This document shows, one piece after another, positions 51,565-61,350 of a stretch of 64,000 nt of DNA (within the stretch, counting starts at the first letter, position 1; every line of letters begins with the position of its first letter). Both the position numbers and the translations under genes were made by a program. Below the pieces are notes generated by a model. It was not told the origin of the DNA. It did no database searches and saw nothing but the letters and a program-made list of their open reading frames with translations. The stretch comes from Calothrix sp. C42_A2020_038 (GTDB lineage Bacteria > Cyanobacteriota > Cyanobacteriia > Cyanobacteriales > Nostocaceae), in the NCBI GenBank assembly GCA_015272395.1, contig JACYLQ010000037.1, positions 1 to 64,000 on the forward strand, given 5' to 3'.

Positions 51565-53787
51565 TTATCTACCAACCAGCTGCATCCCCCGCTTTGCCAA
51601 AGCATCCGCAGTCAACCCATTAAACGCCATCAACTCACCTGCACTCGCGGTAGTTTCCCCACGTTTCCAAGCAAAAGTATCCCGCGCGGCATTACTACGT
51701 AACATTACAGGTTCCAACATCGCCGAGGCGCCACCAGTAACACCAATTAAAGCATCACCACCAAACAAAGTATTAAATTTCGCATCATCAATAAACCCAC
51801 CATCAGGTTCAGAGCAAGTATCCCAAGCAACATCAGAAGGACGATATAAACGACGGGGGTTAATAACAGAAACAATACGGCTTCCTATACCTTCTTGTTG
51901 AAGTAATTTAGCTGCTTCGTAAACAGGAATTAATGTCATATCCCCAATTACTGCAAACACAACCGTTTTATCTCCACTCTTGTAAACAGGGGGTATTTCT
52001 TGTAAAACTACGGCACCATTCTCTAAACCTTCGCGCGTTTGTGCAAAAGTGGTTCTAATTGTTAAAGGTGATTTACTCGCAGTAATCACAATTCCCTTAT
52101 TCTTAGTAGTTAATGCCCAGTCGTAACAAACTTGGATACTATTAGCATCAGGTGGGAATACAGGGAAAACGTTTCCATTCCTCATCATCGACGCAAAGTA
52201 AGCTTCGATTTCTGGACGTTGGTGAGTCCAACCGTTACGTCCCTGTTCTAAAGCGCCTGCTGTATATAAAGTAATTGTAGATGGTGTTGGGCGACGTAAT
52301 TCTGCCATTGCTTGCGTAACTGTTTGCCAAATAGGCAACCCGTTAATCGCAAACGACTCGTAAGAACACCATAAAGTTCTGGCTCCCATTAGCGCTAAAC
52401 CCGCTGCTAGTCCTGCACACGCATCTTCGTTCAACGGTTCGTAAACTTGACCGCCAGGTGCTTGGTTATACAAATCATCTTTGACAGGGTGGTTAATTTT
52501 GAGTGCTTGGTTGATATTTGCAATACCCGATGCTTCGTTACCGTCTGCATTGGTGACAAGAAAGTTTTTGTCTTTTTGTCCGACGAGACCTACCAATCTT
52601 CCCATTGCAGTAGTCGAAACTTTCGCTTCACCACCCACTTCATATTCTTCCAGAGGTAAGGCGCCGATATCAGCTAATGGTAGCTCAAATTCGGTAACAG
52701 CAGTTTTTGAAGCTGGCCCACCACCTGCTTTTTCTAAGTTGGTTCTAACTAACTGCCATACTTCGGGAGGTAACGCGCGTTCTTTAAGCGCATTTATAAT
52801 ATGAGCAGCATCAAGCGTATCTTTGGCATACAAGTTGTGCGACTTGGCGCCGCGTGCGTGAACACCTGCACCTTTTAATTGTTTTATTATAAATACAGTT
52901 AGTTTTCCACCAAGTGCTGATTTCGCAGCTTTATCAACATTTGCTAAAACAGAAGAAGTAAACTCTATACGCTTTTGCCAAGAGAAAGCTGTACTATCAA
53001 CGTAATCACCAGGCTGGTTTTTGTCGTCGAAATCCTTCGCGTCAACTAATACAACTTCATCAAAACCATTACCTTGCCAGTATGCTATCATCTCTGCATT
53101 CGATTTAGTCGATACCATACTATGGTGTTCTTGGCTGAAACCATTCCATACCAAAACAGGTAAGAAATTTGTTACATCTGGGTACGCAGTATGGAAATGC
53201 GCCATCGAACTGACAATGTAAGGCTCACCCAAACCACCATCACCAACAGTGAAGGGGAAAAGTTTATCACGATGTAGTAACGCTGCTGACATTGCAAAAT
53301 GCTGCCCTTGCCCTAAAGGACCAGCAGGCGCCAAAATACCAGGAATATATCCCGAAAGGTGTCCAAGAAGTCCATGCTTCTCGCGGAAGCGGTCGCGTAA
53401 TTGCTGTACACAAGAAATGCCCATGTCTTCGAGCGAACGGTCGAGGAACATGGCACTGTAAAAACCAGGAGCATGGTGTCCTACTTCAGTAATAATGTTC
53501 TTGTAACCGAGCATAACAAGCGATGCATAAGCTTCAGCTTGACTTGCAAAACCACCTGGATGTCCTGATGCTTTACTTCCGGTAATTTGTAAAGTTAAGT
53601 AACGGAGTGCGTCCGCGTAAAGAAGTGTTTGGTATGCTGCGGCATCATCATTAGGGTCAACGGCATTACCATTTAATACACTCTCTTTCCCATACTTATC
53701 AAAGTCCGGCAAAGGTTCCCCAAAATATTGTATGCCTTCACAAAAATTGGGAACTACTGAAGTTGCTTTTGGGGTTGTTGCTGTCAT
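51565..53787 (-). CDS. Atypical thiamine-diphosphate enzyme, transketolase/phosphoketolase-like (740 aa)
   Basis: A 740-residue ThDP-dependent enzyme. The N-domain has ITGSKASGHPGGFASQAEAY (about 68-87) and the cofactor motif VGDGGLGEP...LPVLVWNGFSQ (GDG to N, about 182-217). The middle Pyr-domain carries FLVTNADGNEASG (about 407) and the Glu-containing EPLNEDACAGLAAGLALMG. It is shorter than true phosphoketolases (about 790-830) and unlike canonical transketolase. The sugar phosphate substrate is unknown. Its partner-like gene at 55569 is on the same strand, with a P450 gene in between on the opposite strand. Confidence 0.75.
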   Translation of the reverse strand: MTATTPKATSVVPNFCEGIQYFGEPLPDFDKYGKESVLNGNAVDPNDDAAAYQTLLYADALRYLTLQITGSKASGHPGGFASQAEAYASLVMLGYKNIITEVGHHAPGFYSAMFLDRSLEDMGISCVQQLRDRFREKHGLLGHLSGYIPGILAPAGPLGQGQHFAMSAALLHRDKLFPFTVGDGGLGEPYIVSSMAHFHTAYPDVTNFLPVLVWNGFSQEHHSMVSTKSNAEMIAYWQGNGFDEVVLVDAKDFDDKNQPGDYVDSTAFSWQKRIEFTSSVLANVDKAAKSALGGKLTVFIIKQLKGAGVHARGAKSHNLYAKDTLDAAHIINALKERALPPEVWQLVRTNLEKAGGGPASKTAVTEFELPLADIGALPLEEYEVGGEAKVSTTAMGRLVGLVGQKDKNFLVTNADGNEASGIANINQALKINHPVKDDLYNQAPGGQVYEPLNEDACAGLAAGLALMGARTLWCSYESFAINGLPIWQTVTQAMAELRRPTPSTITLYTAGALEQGRNGWTHQRPEIEAYFASMMRNGNVFPVFPPDANSIQVCYDWALTTKNKGIVITASKSPLTIRTTFAQTREGLENGAVVLQEIPPVYKSGDKTVVFAVIGDMTLIPVYEAAKLLQQEGIGSRIVSVINPRRLYRPSDVAWDTCSEPDGGFIDDAKFNTLFGGDALIGVTGGASAMLEPVMLRSNAARDTFAWKRGETTASAGELMAFNGLTADALAKRGMQLVGR

Positions 53788-54026
53788 GCTAAGTACCTAA
53801 GTAATGCGTATTACAAAGAGAAGCGATTATAAACTCACCATCGGGAGCCGAATGGTGCGCTTGTCCAATTTAACAAAGATTTTACAACTTCCCGGTTCCC
53901 CCAGGTATTTGTTTTCCAAAAGACAAATATAAACATTTAAACAAGTTGCATTTTTTAAACAAAACTTAATAACTAATTTGGAGTTTCAGTGGCACAACAG
54001 AAGTAATGCTTCTCTAAAGAAAAAAC

Positions 54027-55418
54027 ATGACACTTCCAAATGGTCCGCAAACCCCTGCGGTTGTACAAATGCTTCAATGGGTCGCTACTCCCATGTCGTT
54101 TATGGAAGATTGTGCAAAACGTTATGGGGATATCTTTTCACTACAATTGAATATGCCACTAGTACTGGTTAGCAACCCACAGGCACTACAGCAAATTTTA
54201 ACCAGTGACACTAAAGAATTTGCTGCTCCCAGCGATTTAAATTCAATGTTTGAACCAATGCTAGGGAAAAATTCTGTAATTACTGTCAGTGGTGAAATAC
54301 ACAAACGTCAGCGACAGTTGTTAACACCACCATTTCACGGTGAACGGATGCATAATTATGCTCAGACTATCAGCAATATTACTCAAGAAGTTATTCAAAG
54401 TTGGCAAGTAAATCAATCAATCAATCAACCTGTTTGTATTCGTTCAGCGATGCAAAGTATAACTTTGCGGGTGATAATGCAAGCTGTATTTGGATTGTAC
54501 AATGGTGCCCGTGCGGTTGAACTTGAACGAGTATTAAGTTTGATGATGGATGCAGGTGGAAATTCACCTCTACGCACCTTATTATTATATTATCCTGTAC
54601 TACAACGTGATTTAGGCAAATTAACACCGTGGGGAACTTTTCTACGGCGCCGCGAAATAGTAGATAAGTTAATATACGCAGAAATTGCCGAACGTCGAGA
54701 AAATGCTAACCCATCACGCACTGATATTTTAAGTTTACTAATGGCAGCGCGCGATGTAAACGGGGAACCAATGAGCGATGTCGAATTACGTGATGAGTTA
54801 TTGACTTTGCTAACTGCAGGACATGAAACAACTGCTACAGCTTTGACTTGGGCGTTTTATTGGATACATAAAATACCAAATGTACGTGAGAAATTAATCG
54901 CAGAACTGGATAGTTTAGGTGATGAATTAGACTTGAATACGATTAACAAACTTCCATATTTAGGCGCCGTTTGTAATGAAACTCTGCGAATTTATCCTGT
55001 AGGAATGTTAACTTTTCCGCGCGAAGTCAAAGAACCAGTGAATTTATGCGGTTATGATTTAGAACCTGGAACTTATATTTTGGGTTCTATTTATTTAACT
55101 CACCAACGCGAGGATATATATCCAGAGCCAAAACAGTTTAAACCAGAAAGGTTTTTACAAAGGCAATTTTCACCGTATGAATTTTTACCTTTCGGAGGTG
55201 GTGTACGGCGATGTATTGGTAATGCTTTTGCTATGTTGGAGATGAAGATAGTGTTAGCGACAATTATGAAGCAGTTGGAGTTGGAACTTGTGACAACTAA
55301 AGATGTTAGACCACGACGACGTGGTTTGGTCACAGGACCAAATCAGATTATTAATATGGTTGTTAAAGGTTTGAGAGGAAGCACTGAAGTACTTACAAAA
55401 AGCGTTACAAACGTTTAA
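54027..55418 (+). CDS. Cytochrome P450, CYP110-like
   Basis: A 463-residue P450. The I-helix oxygen motif is LTAGHETTATALTWAFYWIH (about 265), the K-helix ExxR is in CNETLRIYP (about 312-320), PERF is present, and the haem-thiolate loop is FLPFGGGVRRCIGNAFAMLE (about 391-410). The start (LPNGPQTPAVVQMLQWVATP) resembles CYP110, the cyanobacterial family that hydroxylates fatty acids and terpenes. There is no membrane anchor. It lies on the opposite strand between two ThDP-enzyme genes, suggesting independent insertion. Confidence 0.93.
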   Translation: MTLPNGPQTPAVVQMLQWVATPMSFMEDCAKRYGDIFSLQLNMPLVLVSNPQALQQILTSDTKEFAAPSDLNSMFEPMLGKNSVITVSGEIHKRQRQLLTPPFHGERMHNYAQTISNITQEVIQSWQVNQSINQPVCIRSAMQSITLRVIMQAVFGLYNGARAVELERVLSLMMDAGGNSPLRTLLLYYPVLQRDLGKLTPWGTFLRRREIVDKLIYAEIAERRENANPSRTDILSLLMAARDVNGEPMSDVELRDELLTLLTAGHETTATALTWAFYWIHKIPNVREKLIAELDSLGDELDLNTINKLPYLGAVCNETLRIYPVGMLTFPREVKEPVNLCGYDLEPGTYILGSIYLTHQREDIYPEPKQFKPERFLQRQFSPYEFLPFGGGVRRCIGNAFAMLEMKIVLATIMKQLELELVTTKDVRPRRRGLVTGPNQIINMVVKGLRGSTEVLTKSVTNV

Positions 55419-55490
55419 TTTCGGTAATTTGGGTAGGGGTATATTTACTTGTGTAAAATCAAGATGCAGCCAAAACTATCTTTAAACCAG

Positions 55491-55560
55491 GAGCCGTGTG
55501 AAAGCATCAAGCACGGTTCTGAAGCCGAGCATGAGGGGTGACTCTCATGCTTAGGTTAAC
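55491..55560 (+). ncRNA. Group II intron 3' relic (domain V-VI)
   Basis: GAGCCGTG (55491-55498) pairs with CACGGTTC (55512-55519) around a shortened distal part (TGAAAGCATCAAG), the form of intron domain V. Next, AGCATGAG (55528-55535) pairs with CTCATGCT (55544-55551) as domain VI, followed by TAGGTTAAC, ending in AC as group II introns do. No upstream domains or reverse-transcriptase gene are present. The normal domain V is about 34 nt; this one is about 29, so it is probably inactive. It sits past the P450 gene, 9 bp before the transketolase-like gene end. Confidence 0.7.
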
Positions 55561-55568
55561 GGAGTATG

Positions 55569-57479
55569 TCAATTCAGCAGTTCCTTGACTTTGTTGATGA
55601 TGCTTACTGGGTCAATACCTTGATGTGGGAACTGTTCCCATAGTCCGCCGCAACCTTCTTTGTGGGTGGCGAGATAGTTATATTTGGGAGCATATCCACG
55701 TTCTAGTAACCAAGAACCAAAACGACTGCCTAAACCAGTGCGACGGTTGAAGGCTTCTACTACTAGAATAAACGGCGCCTTACCGATTTTTGCCATCATT
55801 TCTTCATCGACAACGTTGAGAGTGGGTTTATTAATCAACCCGATATCTATTCCTTCTTGTTTGAGGCGTTCAACAGCATCAAGGGAGCGGTATAAAGCAT
55901 CACCAAAGCTCACGATATAACCTTGTGTTCCTTCACGGACAACTTCATCTTTACCAGGAACGAATTTATAGCCATCAGCGAATAATTCTTTACCGTCGCT
56001 ACCTTTGATTGTAGGCACTTTGGAACGAGTCGAGAAAATAAACCGCAGTCCTGGGTCAAAGAATATTGCTTCTACACAAGCTGTCATTTGGTTAGTGTCT
56101 GCTGGGAAGTATAAACGGGTTTCGTAACCATCGTCTAAACCGTTGTCGGCGAACATGTTGTTTATACCAAAGTGGCAGGTGTTATCTGCCATATCATCGA
56201 TACCTGCGTGGGAGAAGTGGCATAACACATTCGAGTAGTTCAAACGTGCCATTGTAATTTCAGAAATACACATTTCTAAAAATGCTGAGAAGGTGGCGAA
56301 AATACCTTGCTTGCCACGTTCCATCCCAAACCCAGCAGCAGCAGAAAAGTTCCCACGCTCCATAATACCCGAAGGCACAAAAACTTCAGGGTATGCGTCG
56401 TGAATTTTCTTCAAACCGCATGAACCTTCCAAGTCGCTATCGATAACTCTAACTTTTTCTTTGCGCTCCGCTTCGCTCATCCGACTTAAAATGTTTACTA
56501 CCGCTTCACCAAACACATTCCGGTTGGCGCCCCATTTATCGGTAGAACCAAGGAATGTATAGGTTTGCTTCGGTTTTTGGATGTTCTTGAGGTGTTCGAC
56601 TGCTGCTGCATGTCCGCGCGCTTCTAAATATTTGATTGCCAAATCTACAGATATTACATCATGACCATGAGTCGAACCTTCCAAACCTTCAATTCCCGGA
56701 CACATTGGACGTTTGTTGATAACAGCAATTGGACCTGGGGTATTTACTGCTTCACATAAACGACTATATAAATCATCTATATCTTCTCCTGAACCCTCAA
56801 GTATTTTCAAACCGTGACCTGTTAATGTTTTAGCAACGGTAAAACCAGGTAGATACTTAGATGGATGTCCAGCAATTGTTACATCATTATCATCTATGAT
56901 TAACTTGACATTGAGATGTGTAGCTACAGCCAAACGCGCGGCTTCTGCATCATTACCTTCCTGCTGCGAACCATCGGAACCAAGACAGAAAACAGTTTTA
57001 CCAGGATTTGCCATTGCGACACCATTCACATAGGGCCACATATGGCCTAGGCGTCCAGAACTGAATTTGACACCGGGAGTTAAGCCTAGTTCAGGGTGTC
57101 CTGGTAATGTAGAATGGGCTTCACGATAACGCATGAGTTGCTGTTCTGGTAAATGACCATGCAGCGTTGACATTAAATATTGCGTTGCAACTCGATGTCC
57201 TGCTTCATCAAAGAATATCGGCACAAACTGATCTGCTGCACCTCGAAAGAATGCATCGAGAATCATTACCTCTGGTACTGTATCGTAGGGCCCACCCGTG
57301 TGACCACCCACTCCTTTTGCTGCTCCTGTAGCTGTAAAAAAGACTATCGCATCACGACATAGTTGAATATTCGCTTTCAGCGCTTCCCTTTGCTCTGATG
57401 TCAAAGTCGAATTCGTTGGGTTCAGTGATAGATATTTATAGGTGCCGAGGTTAATTGGAAATTGAGTGGTAGTATTCAT
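55569..57479 (-). CDS. Atypical transketolase-like enzyme (636 aa)
   Basis: A 636-residue transketolase homologue. It has AAKGVGGHTGGPYDT (about 53-67), STLPGHPELG (about 119), the ThDP motif CLGSDGSQQEGNDAE...LIIDDNDVTIAG (about 161-200), and a Pyr domain with SDLEGSCGLKK and MERGNFSAAAGFGME. The C-domain is present (about 500-636). The HTGG and GSDG variants and the length differ from the Calvin-cycle enzyme, so it is likely a paralogue. It is divergent from a DeoR regulator (271 bp between starts), which probably controls it. Confidence 0.82.
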   Translation of the reverse strand: MNTTTQFPINLGTYKYLSLNPTNSTLTSEQREALKANIQLCRDAIVFFTATGAAKGVGGHTGGPYDTVPEVMILDAFFRGAADQFVPIFFDEAGHRVATQYLMSTLHGHLPEQQLMRYREAHSTLPGHPELGLTPGVKFSSGRLGHMWPYVNGVAMANPGKTVFCLGSDGSQQEGNDAEAARLAVATHLNVKLIIDDNDVTIAGHPSKYLPGFTVAKTLTGHGLKILEGSGEDIDDLYSRLCEAVNTPGPIAVINKRPMCPGIEGLEGSTHGHDVISVDLAIKYLEARGHAAAVEHLKNIQKPKQTYTFLGSTDKWGANRNVFGEAVVNILSRMSEAERKEKVRVIDSDLEGSCGLKKIHDAYPEVFVPSGIMERGNFSAAAGFGMERGKQGIFATFSAFLEMCISEITMARLNYSNVLCHFSHAGIDDMADNTCHFGINNMFADNGLDDGYETRLYFPADTNQMTACVEAIFFDPGLRFIFSTRSKVPTIKGSDGKELFADGYKFVPGKDEVVREGTQGYIVSFGDALYRSLDAVERLKQEGIDIGLINKPTLNVVDEEMMAKIGKAPFILVVEAFNRRTGLGSRFGSWLLERGYAPKYNYLATHKEGCGGLWEQFPHQGIDPVSIINKVKELLN

Positions 57480-57749
57480 GTCTTTTTTCGTGAAATAAGA
57501 AGCAGAAACAAGATTTAGCTGGCTTAACGGCTAAAATCAATACATTTAACACTGCACGAATGTGCTTGAATTTAATTTAAATCACGGATAAACGTGCAAA
57601 TACCTGCACATTTTCAAACGATATTAGCTCATAGCTTCGGCTTCAGCCTTATCTTAAGAACTAAATTGTTCACTACGAACAATACAATAAGTATAAACTC
57701 ACAAACGTGCAATTTCAAGAAAAAAAACGCAACTTCCGGAAAACCAATT

Positions 57750-58514
57750 ATGCTGACTGCTGAACGACGACAATTCATCTTAGAAATTCTTCGTCGTGAC
57801 AAAAAGGTGCTTTCTTCCGAACTTAGCGCTGTTCTCAAAGTTTCTGAAGATACGATACGTCGCGATTTAAGAGAATTAGCAGAAACTGGATTACTACAGC
57901 GTGTACACGGAGGCGCCTTATTGACATCTCCAGCAACAGCAAGTTATGCCGACCGTCAAAAACAGGCGCCGATAGAAAAAGAAGCGATAGCACGCGCGGC
58001 AGCGAAGTTAGTATGTCCAGGTCAGGTAGTAATTTTAGACGGAGGCACAACAACGCTTCAAGTTGCGCGGCATTTACCGAAGGACTTACAAGCAACAGTT
58101 GTAACGAATAGTCCCCCAATTGTCGTTGCTTTAGCAGAACATCCTCACATAGAAGTAGTGACATTAGGTGGACAGCTTTATAAAAAAGCTTTAGTCAATG
58201 TAGGTGCTGCAACAATTGAAGCATTAGGAATGATACGTGCAGATTTGTGCATGTTAGGAGTTTGTAGTTTGCATCCAGAAGTTGGAATTAGCGTCACAAA
58301 TTTGAATGAAGCGCATGTCAAAAGGGCAATGATAAAGAGTGCTGCCGAGGTAGTTGGATTAGCTACAGCAGTAAAACTTGATACTGCAGCACCTTATGTA
58401 GTTGGGTCAATTCATGCTTTGACTTATTTGGTAACGGCGCCTGTTGTTCCGTTGGAAGTACTAACTTCCTACAAAGCTCTGGGTTTAACAATAATTCGCG
58501 AAGATTATATTTGA
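57750..58514 (+). CDS. DeoR/GlpR-family transcriptional regulator
   Basis: A 254-residue regulator from the ATG at 57750 (MLTAERRQFILEILRRDKKV); an upstream GTG frame adds 52 non-homologous residues. It has the DeoR helix-turn-helix SSELSAVLKVSEDTIRRDLR (about 21-40) with the RVHGGA signature, and the sugar-phosphate-isomerase-like sensor (LDGGTTTLQVARHL, VTLGGQLYKK). Such proteins respond to phosphorylated sugars, which suits control of the divergent transketolase-like gene and perhaps the 740-residue enzyme. Confidence 0.92.
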   Translation: MLTAERRQFILEILRRDKKVLSSELSAVLKVSEDTIRRDLRELAETGLLQRVHGGALLTSPATASYADRQKQAPIEKEAIARAAAKLVCPGQVVILDGGTTTLQVARHLPKDLQATVVTNSPPIVVALAEHPHIEVVTLGGQLYKKALVNVGAATIEALGMIRADLCMLGVCSLHPEVGISVTNLNEAHVKRAMIKSAAEVVGLATAVKLDTAAPYVVGSIHALTYLVTAPVVPLEVLTSYKALGLTIIREDYI

Positions 58515-58601
58515 AGGTTTCTTAGCCAAGAGAGCAAACGAGATTCATGAGCCTTTGGAGATAATCAAGTTCTAATAAACTTTAACCTTGGGTATAGAAG
58601 T

Positions 58602-60266
58602 TTACGACAATATTTGTATTAAACTATACTCTTTTATCGTACCAATCACACGATGTGGAATTAAAGATTCTGGTGGTTTAGTTATTTGACTAGATTGAAT
58701 CCAAGCGTAGCTATTTGGTGATACTTGCTGAAGTGAATCAACTCTTTGGACAATATTTTTAGTATAGAAATTAACTAACACTCCAGTTTTGCCACCAACA
58801 TCAACTAAGTTGACGGGGGATGATTCGAGGATTTGTGCGATTGGTTCAGTTTGAATGAACTTGCGAAACTCTGGGTTATAGTCACTAAAGATACCGTTAT
58901 ATCCAGCTACAGCTAAACCAAGCCAAATGGGAATTAACCATCCTGCTAACCAGTAATTTCCGAGAGTGTGAGAATTTTGAAAACGGTGACGTTGTATCCA
59001 TACAATAGGTAAAATCAGCCATCCGGCGCCGACTGCTAAAATAATAGCCGCATATTTATGGATTTCTGAATTACCTATAACTAATAGAATCACACCTGTA
59101 AGTAGTAGAAGTATGCCGATAATGCCAAAGCCGTAACTTAGATAATCGGGGATTGAAGAATTTGCTGATAATATTTTCTTAGACCCTTGTAATTGATAGT
59201 TATTTTTTTGACTAATAATCATTTGGGTGAGTGTATCTAGTCCAATTGCTGCAAGTAAAGCTATAAAAGGGAAAAGGCAAAGGCTATAGTGTGATAAGCG
59301 AGTTGAAACAAGGCTAATTTCGGTAAATAAAATTACTGGCAACCCAACTAATATTGATTTGTATTTAGCTTGCTGGCGCCGGATAGTGATAAATAAACCA
59401 AACAAGGCAAAGAAGAACCACGGGAAGGATTTAGCTGGAACATTCCACATATAAAAAATAATTCCATTTCCACCTCGTTCTTTTGAACTGACTCGAAAGA
59501 CAAAATCTAATAGTTGAAAAATACTGCCACTGCCGTAGTGTAAATAACTCAGCCACAACCAAATTAATGTAGGAATCAAACCAACTATTAAACCTAAGTA
59601 TAAGTATGAATTATTTAACAAGCGGTGGCACCTATTTGAGTAAATTAAATATGGAAGTAAAGCTACAATTGGTACAACAATCATCAAACTGCGGACTAAT
59701 AAACCTAAACTACAACATAGCCCACTAGAGAAGCAGCAAAAATTATAAAGATTTTGGTTGTCGTGAGTGTATGATTCCGCTTTCAATAAAAATAATATTC
59801 CCGAAAGTACCAAAAAAACCATACTGACATCGGGAGTACCCAAACGACAATATTGTAACCAAAGAAATTCAACGCAAAAGACAGTGGCTGCTAACCAAGC
59901 TATTTTTTTATCTAATATAATTCTGCCTATTTCATATAAAATAAATATACTCAGCGTGCCCAAAATCATGCTGGGAAGACGAACACTAAACTCATTAAGA
60001 CCAAATAATTTGTAGACAATTGCAATTATCCAATAAATGCCAGGTGTTTTATGATGCGGAGTTGTCCAAGGATGTACCCATTGATTAGAATCAAACATTA
60101 AGCGGGCACGAATCGCGTAAAGACCTTCATCGTGCGCCATTAAACTATTATTACCAGAACTAAATAGCAGTAATGGTAGTATCCAAATTAACAGGCTGAT
60201 GTAAGGTAGTGCTTGCCAGTATTGAGATTTTAACCAGACGCGAATATTTTTTTCTAAATGCAGCAT
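58602..60266 (-). CDS. GT39/ArnT-like membrane glycosyltransferase
   Basis: A 554-residue multi-pass protein with about eleven hydrophobic helices. The first loop carries the catalytic Asp-Glu pair in LMAHDEGLYAIRARLM (about 43-58), then HHKTPGIYW, FSVRLPSMILGTLSIF and the LGTPDVSMVF helix, which is typical of the PMT/ArnT (dolichyl- or polyprenyl-phosphate mannosyl/arabinosyl transferase) family. It uses polyprenyl-phosphate sugars at the outer face of the plasma membrane. It is convergent with deoR and alone. Confidence 0.85.
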   Translation of the reverse strand: MLHLEKNIRVWLKSQYWQALPYISLLIWILPLLLFSSGNNSLMAHDEGLYAIRARLMFDSNQWVHPWTTPHHKTPGIYWIIAIVYKLFGLNEFSVRLPSMILGTLSIFILYEIGRIILDKKIAWLAATVFCVEFLWLQYCRLGTPDVSMVFLVLSGILFLLKAESYTHDNQNLYNFCCFSSGLCCSLGLLVRSLMIVVPIVALLPYLIYSNRCHRLLNNSYLYLGLIVGLIPTLIWLWLSYLHYGSGSIFQLLDFVFRVSSKERGGNGIIFYMWNVPAKSFPWFFFALFGLFITIRRQQAKYKSILVGLPVILFTEISLVSTRLSHYSLCLFPFIALLAAIGLDTLTQMIISQKNNYQLQGSKKILSANSSIPDYLSYGFGIIGILLLLTGVILLVIGNSEIHKYAAIILAVGAGWLILPIVWIQRHRFQNSHTLGNYWLAGWLIPIWLGLAVAGYNGIFSDYNPEFRKFIQTEPIAQILESSPVNLVDVGGKTGVLVNFYTKNIVQRVDSLQQVSPNSYAWIQSSQITKPPESLIPHRVIGTIKEYSLIQILS

Positions 60267-60448
60267 TAACCTATATATATCTAAAAAGCTGGCAGTAACG
60301 TATTTGCCTTTTTGAGTTGTGTTTTCTAAGATATGTAAGGTGTCCTAACATATCATACAGACCATCTGATTCGCGATAATAAAAGATACAGATTCCGATA
60401 TCATAGCTTTTTGTTTTTTGCCAAAACTAGTTATCCTAACGACTTTTT

Positions 60449-61093
60449 ATGCTGCTTAGACCAAATCAACGCACTAAGTTAGATGACACAGACGATAAGT
60501 TATTCTATTCGTTTCCGCGCTTCGTCACCCACGTTGATGAAGGTTTTATTCAACAAGTTACGGATTTATATCGGCAATTGTTGAAACCGAATACTCGCAT
60601 ATTGGACATGATGAGTAGTTGGGTTTCGCATCTACCCGAAGAAGTACAATTTGCTCATGTCGAAGGACATGGACTGAATGCTGAAGAACTCGCCCGTAAC
60701 CCCAGATTAAACCACTATTTTGTTCAAAACTTGAACGAAAATCCGCAGTTACCTTTGAAAGATCAAGATTTTGATGCGGTCATCAATTGTGTATCTGTAC
60801 AGTACTTACAGTACCCAGAAGCAGTATTTTCAGAAATTCACCGCATTCTAAAACCTGGTAGTGTGGCAATTTTCAGCTTTTCCAACCGCATGTTTTACCA
60901 AAAAGCTATCGAAGCTTGGCGTGAAAGTTCAGAGACTCGTCGAATTGAGTTAGTGAAAAGTTATTTTCAAAGCGTACCTGGTTTTAGTACTCCTGAAGTC
61001 ATCGCGCGCCAATCCCAAGTTCCTAACTTCTTACAATGGTTAGGTGCAGGTGGTGGTGACCCGTTTTATGCGGTGGTCGCTTATAAAGAATAA
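60449..61093 (+). CDS. SAM-dependent methyltransferase (type 11)
   Basis: A 214-residue protein. The usual motif I region is atypical (TRILDMMSSWVSHLP, about 49-63), but the motif II/III region VNCVSVQYLQYPEAVFSEIHRILKPGSVAIFSFSNRMF (about 110-148) is a clear class I methyltransferase signature. It starts LLRPNQRTKLDDTDDKLFYSFPRFVTH, a form I know from conserved plant and cyanobacterial proteins. Small-molecule substrate unknown. Divergent from the GT39 gene, followed by a MITE-like element. Confidence 0.75.
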   Translation: MLLRPNQRTKLDDTDDKLFYSFPRFVTHVDEGFIQQVTDLYRQLLKPNTRILDMMSSWVSHLPEEVQFAHVEGHGLNAEELARNPRLNHYFVQNLNENPQLPLKDQDFDAVINCVSVQYLQYPEAVFSEIHRILKPGSVAIFSFSNRMFYQKAIEAWRESSETRRIELVKSYFQSVPGFSTPEVIARQSQVPNFLQWLGAGGGDPFYAVVAYKE

Positions 61094-61096
61094 GGG

Positions 61097-61226
61097 CTAG
61101 TGGTTTGTGTCATTAATTTTGGGGAGTTGTGGAACAGGTGTCTCCGCCTGTTCTATTGTTCAGGCAGGGATACCTGAACCACAAGAGATTATTTATACTA
61201 CCAAAACTTTTGACATGAACCACTAG
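61097..61226. mobile_element. 130-bp MITE-like element
   Basis: The ends are inverted: CTAGTGGTTTGTGTCA (61097-61112) against TGACATGAACCACTAG (61211-61226), with two mismatches in sixteen. CTAG on each side could be target duplication or part of the repeat. Inside are two hairpins: GAACAGG/CCTGTTC (61132-61138 with 61147-61153) and GTTCAGG/CCTGAAC (61158-61164 with 61173-61179). It has no coding capacity. A related core (TCTTGTGGAGCGGGCAGGG) occurs near 30278. Confidence 0.7.
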
Positions 61227-61350
61227 AAACATAACTCTTAAGCCGTAATTAAGTTGTTTATACTTTCATGACATTAACCAACTAACAAGTTAAATTCAAT
61301 GTGAAGCGTTAGTAAACACGCACGAAGGTGCAGTTTAAGGAGATAATTCG

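Noticed and set aside
57594..57749. Extended N-terminus for the DeoR regulator
   Set aside because: The 52 extra residues are not family-like, and the canonical MLTAERRQ start lies at 57750.
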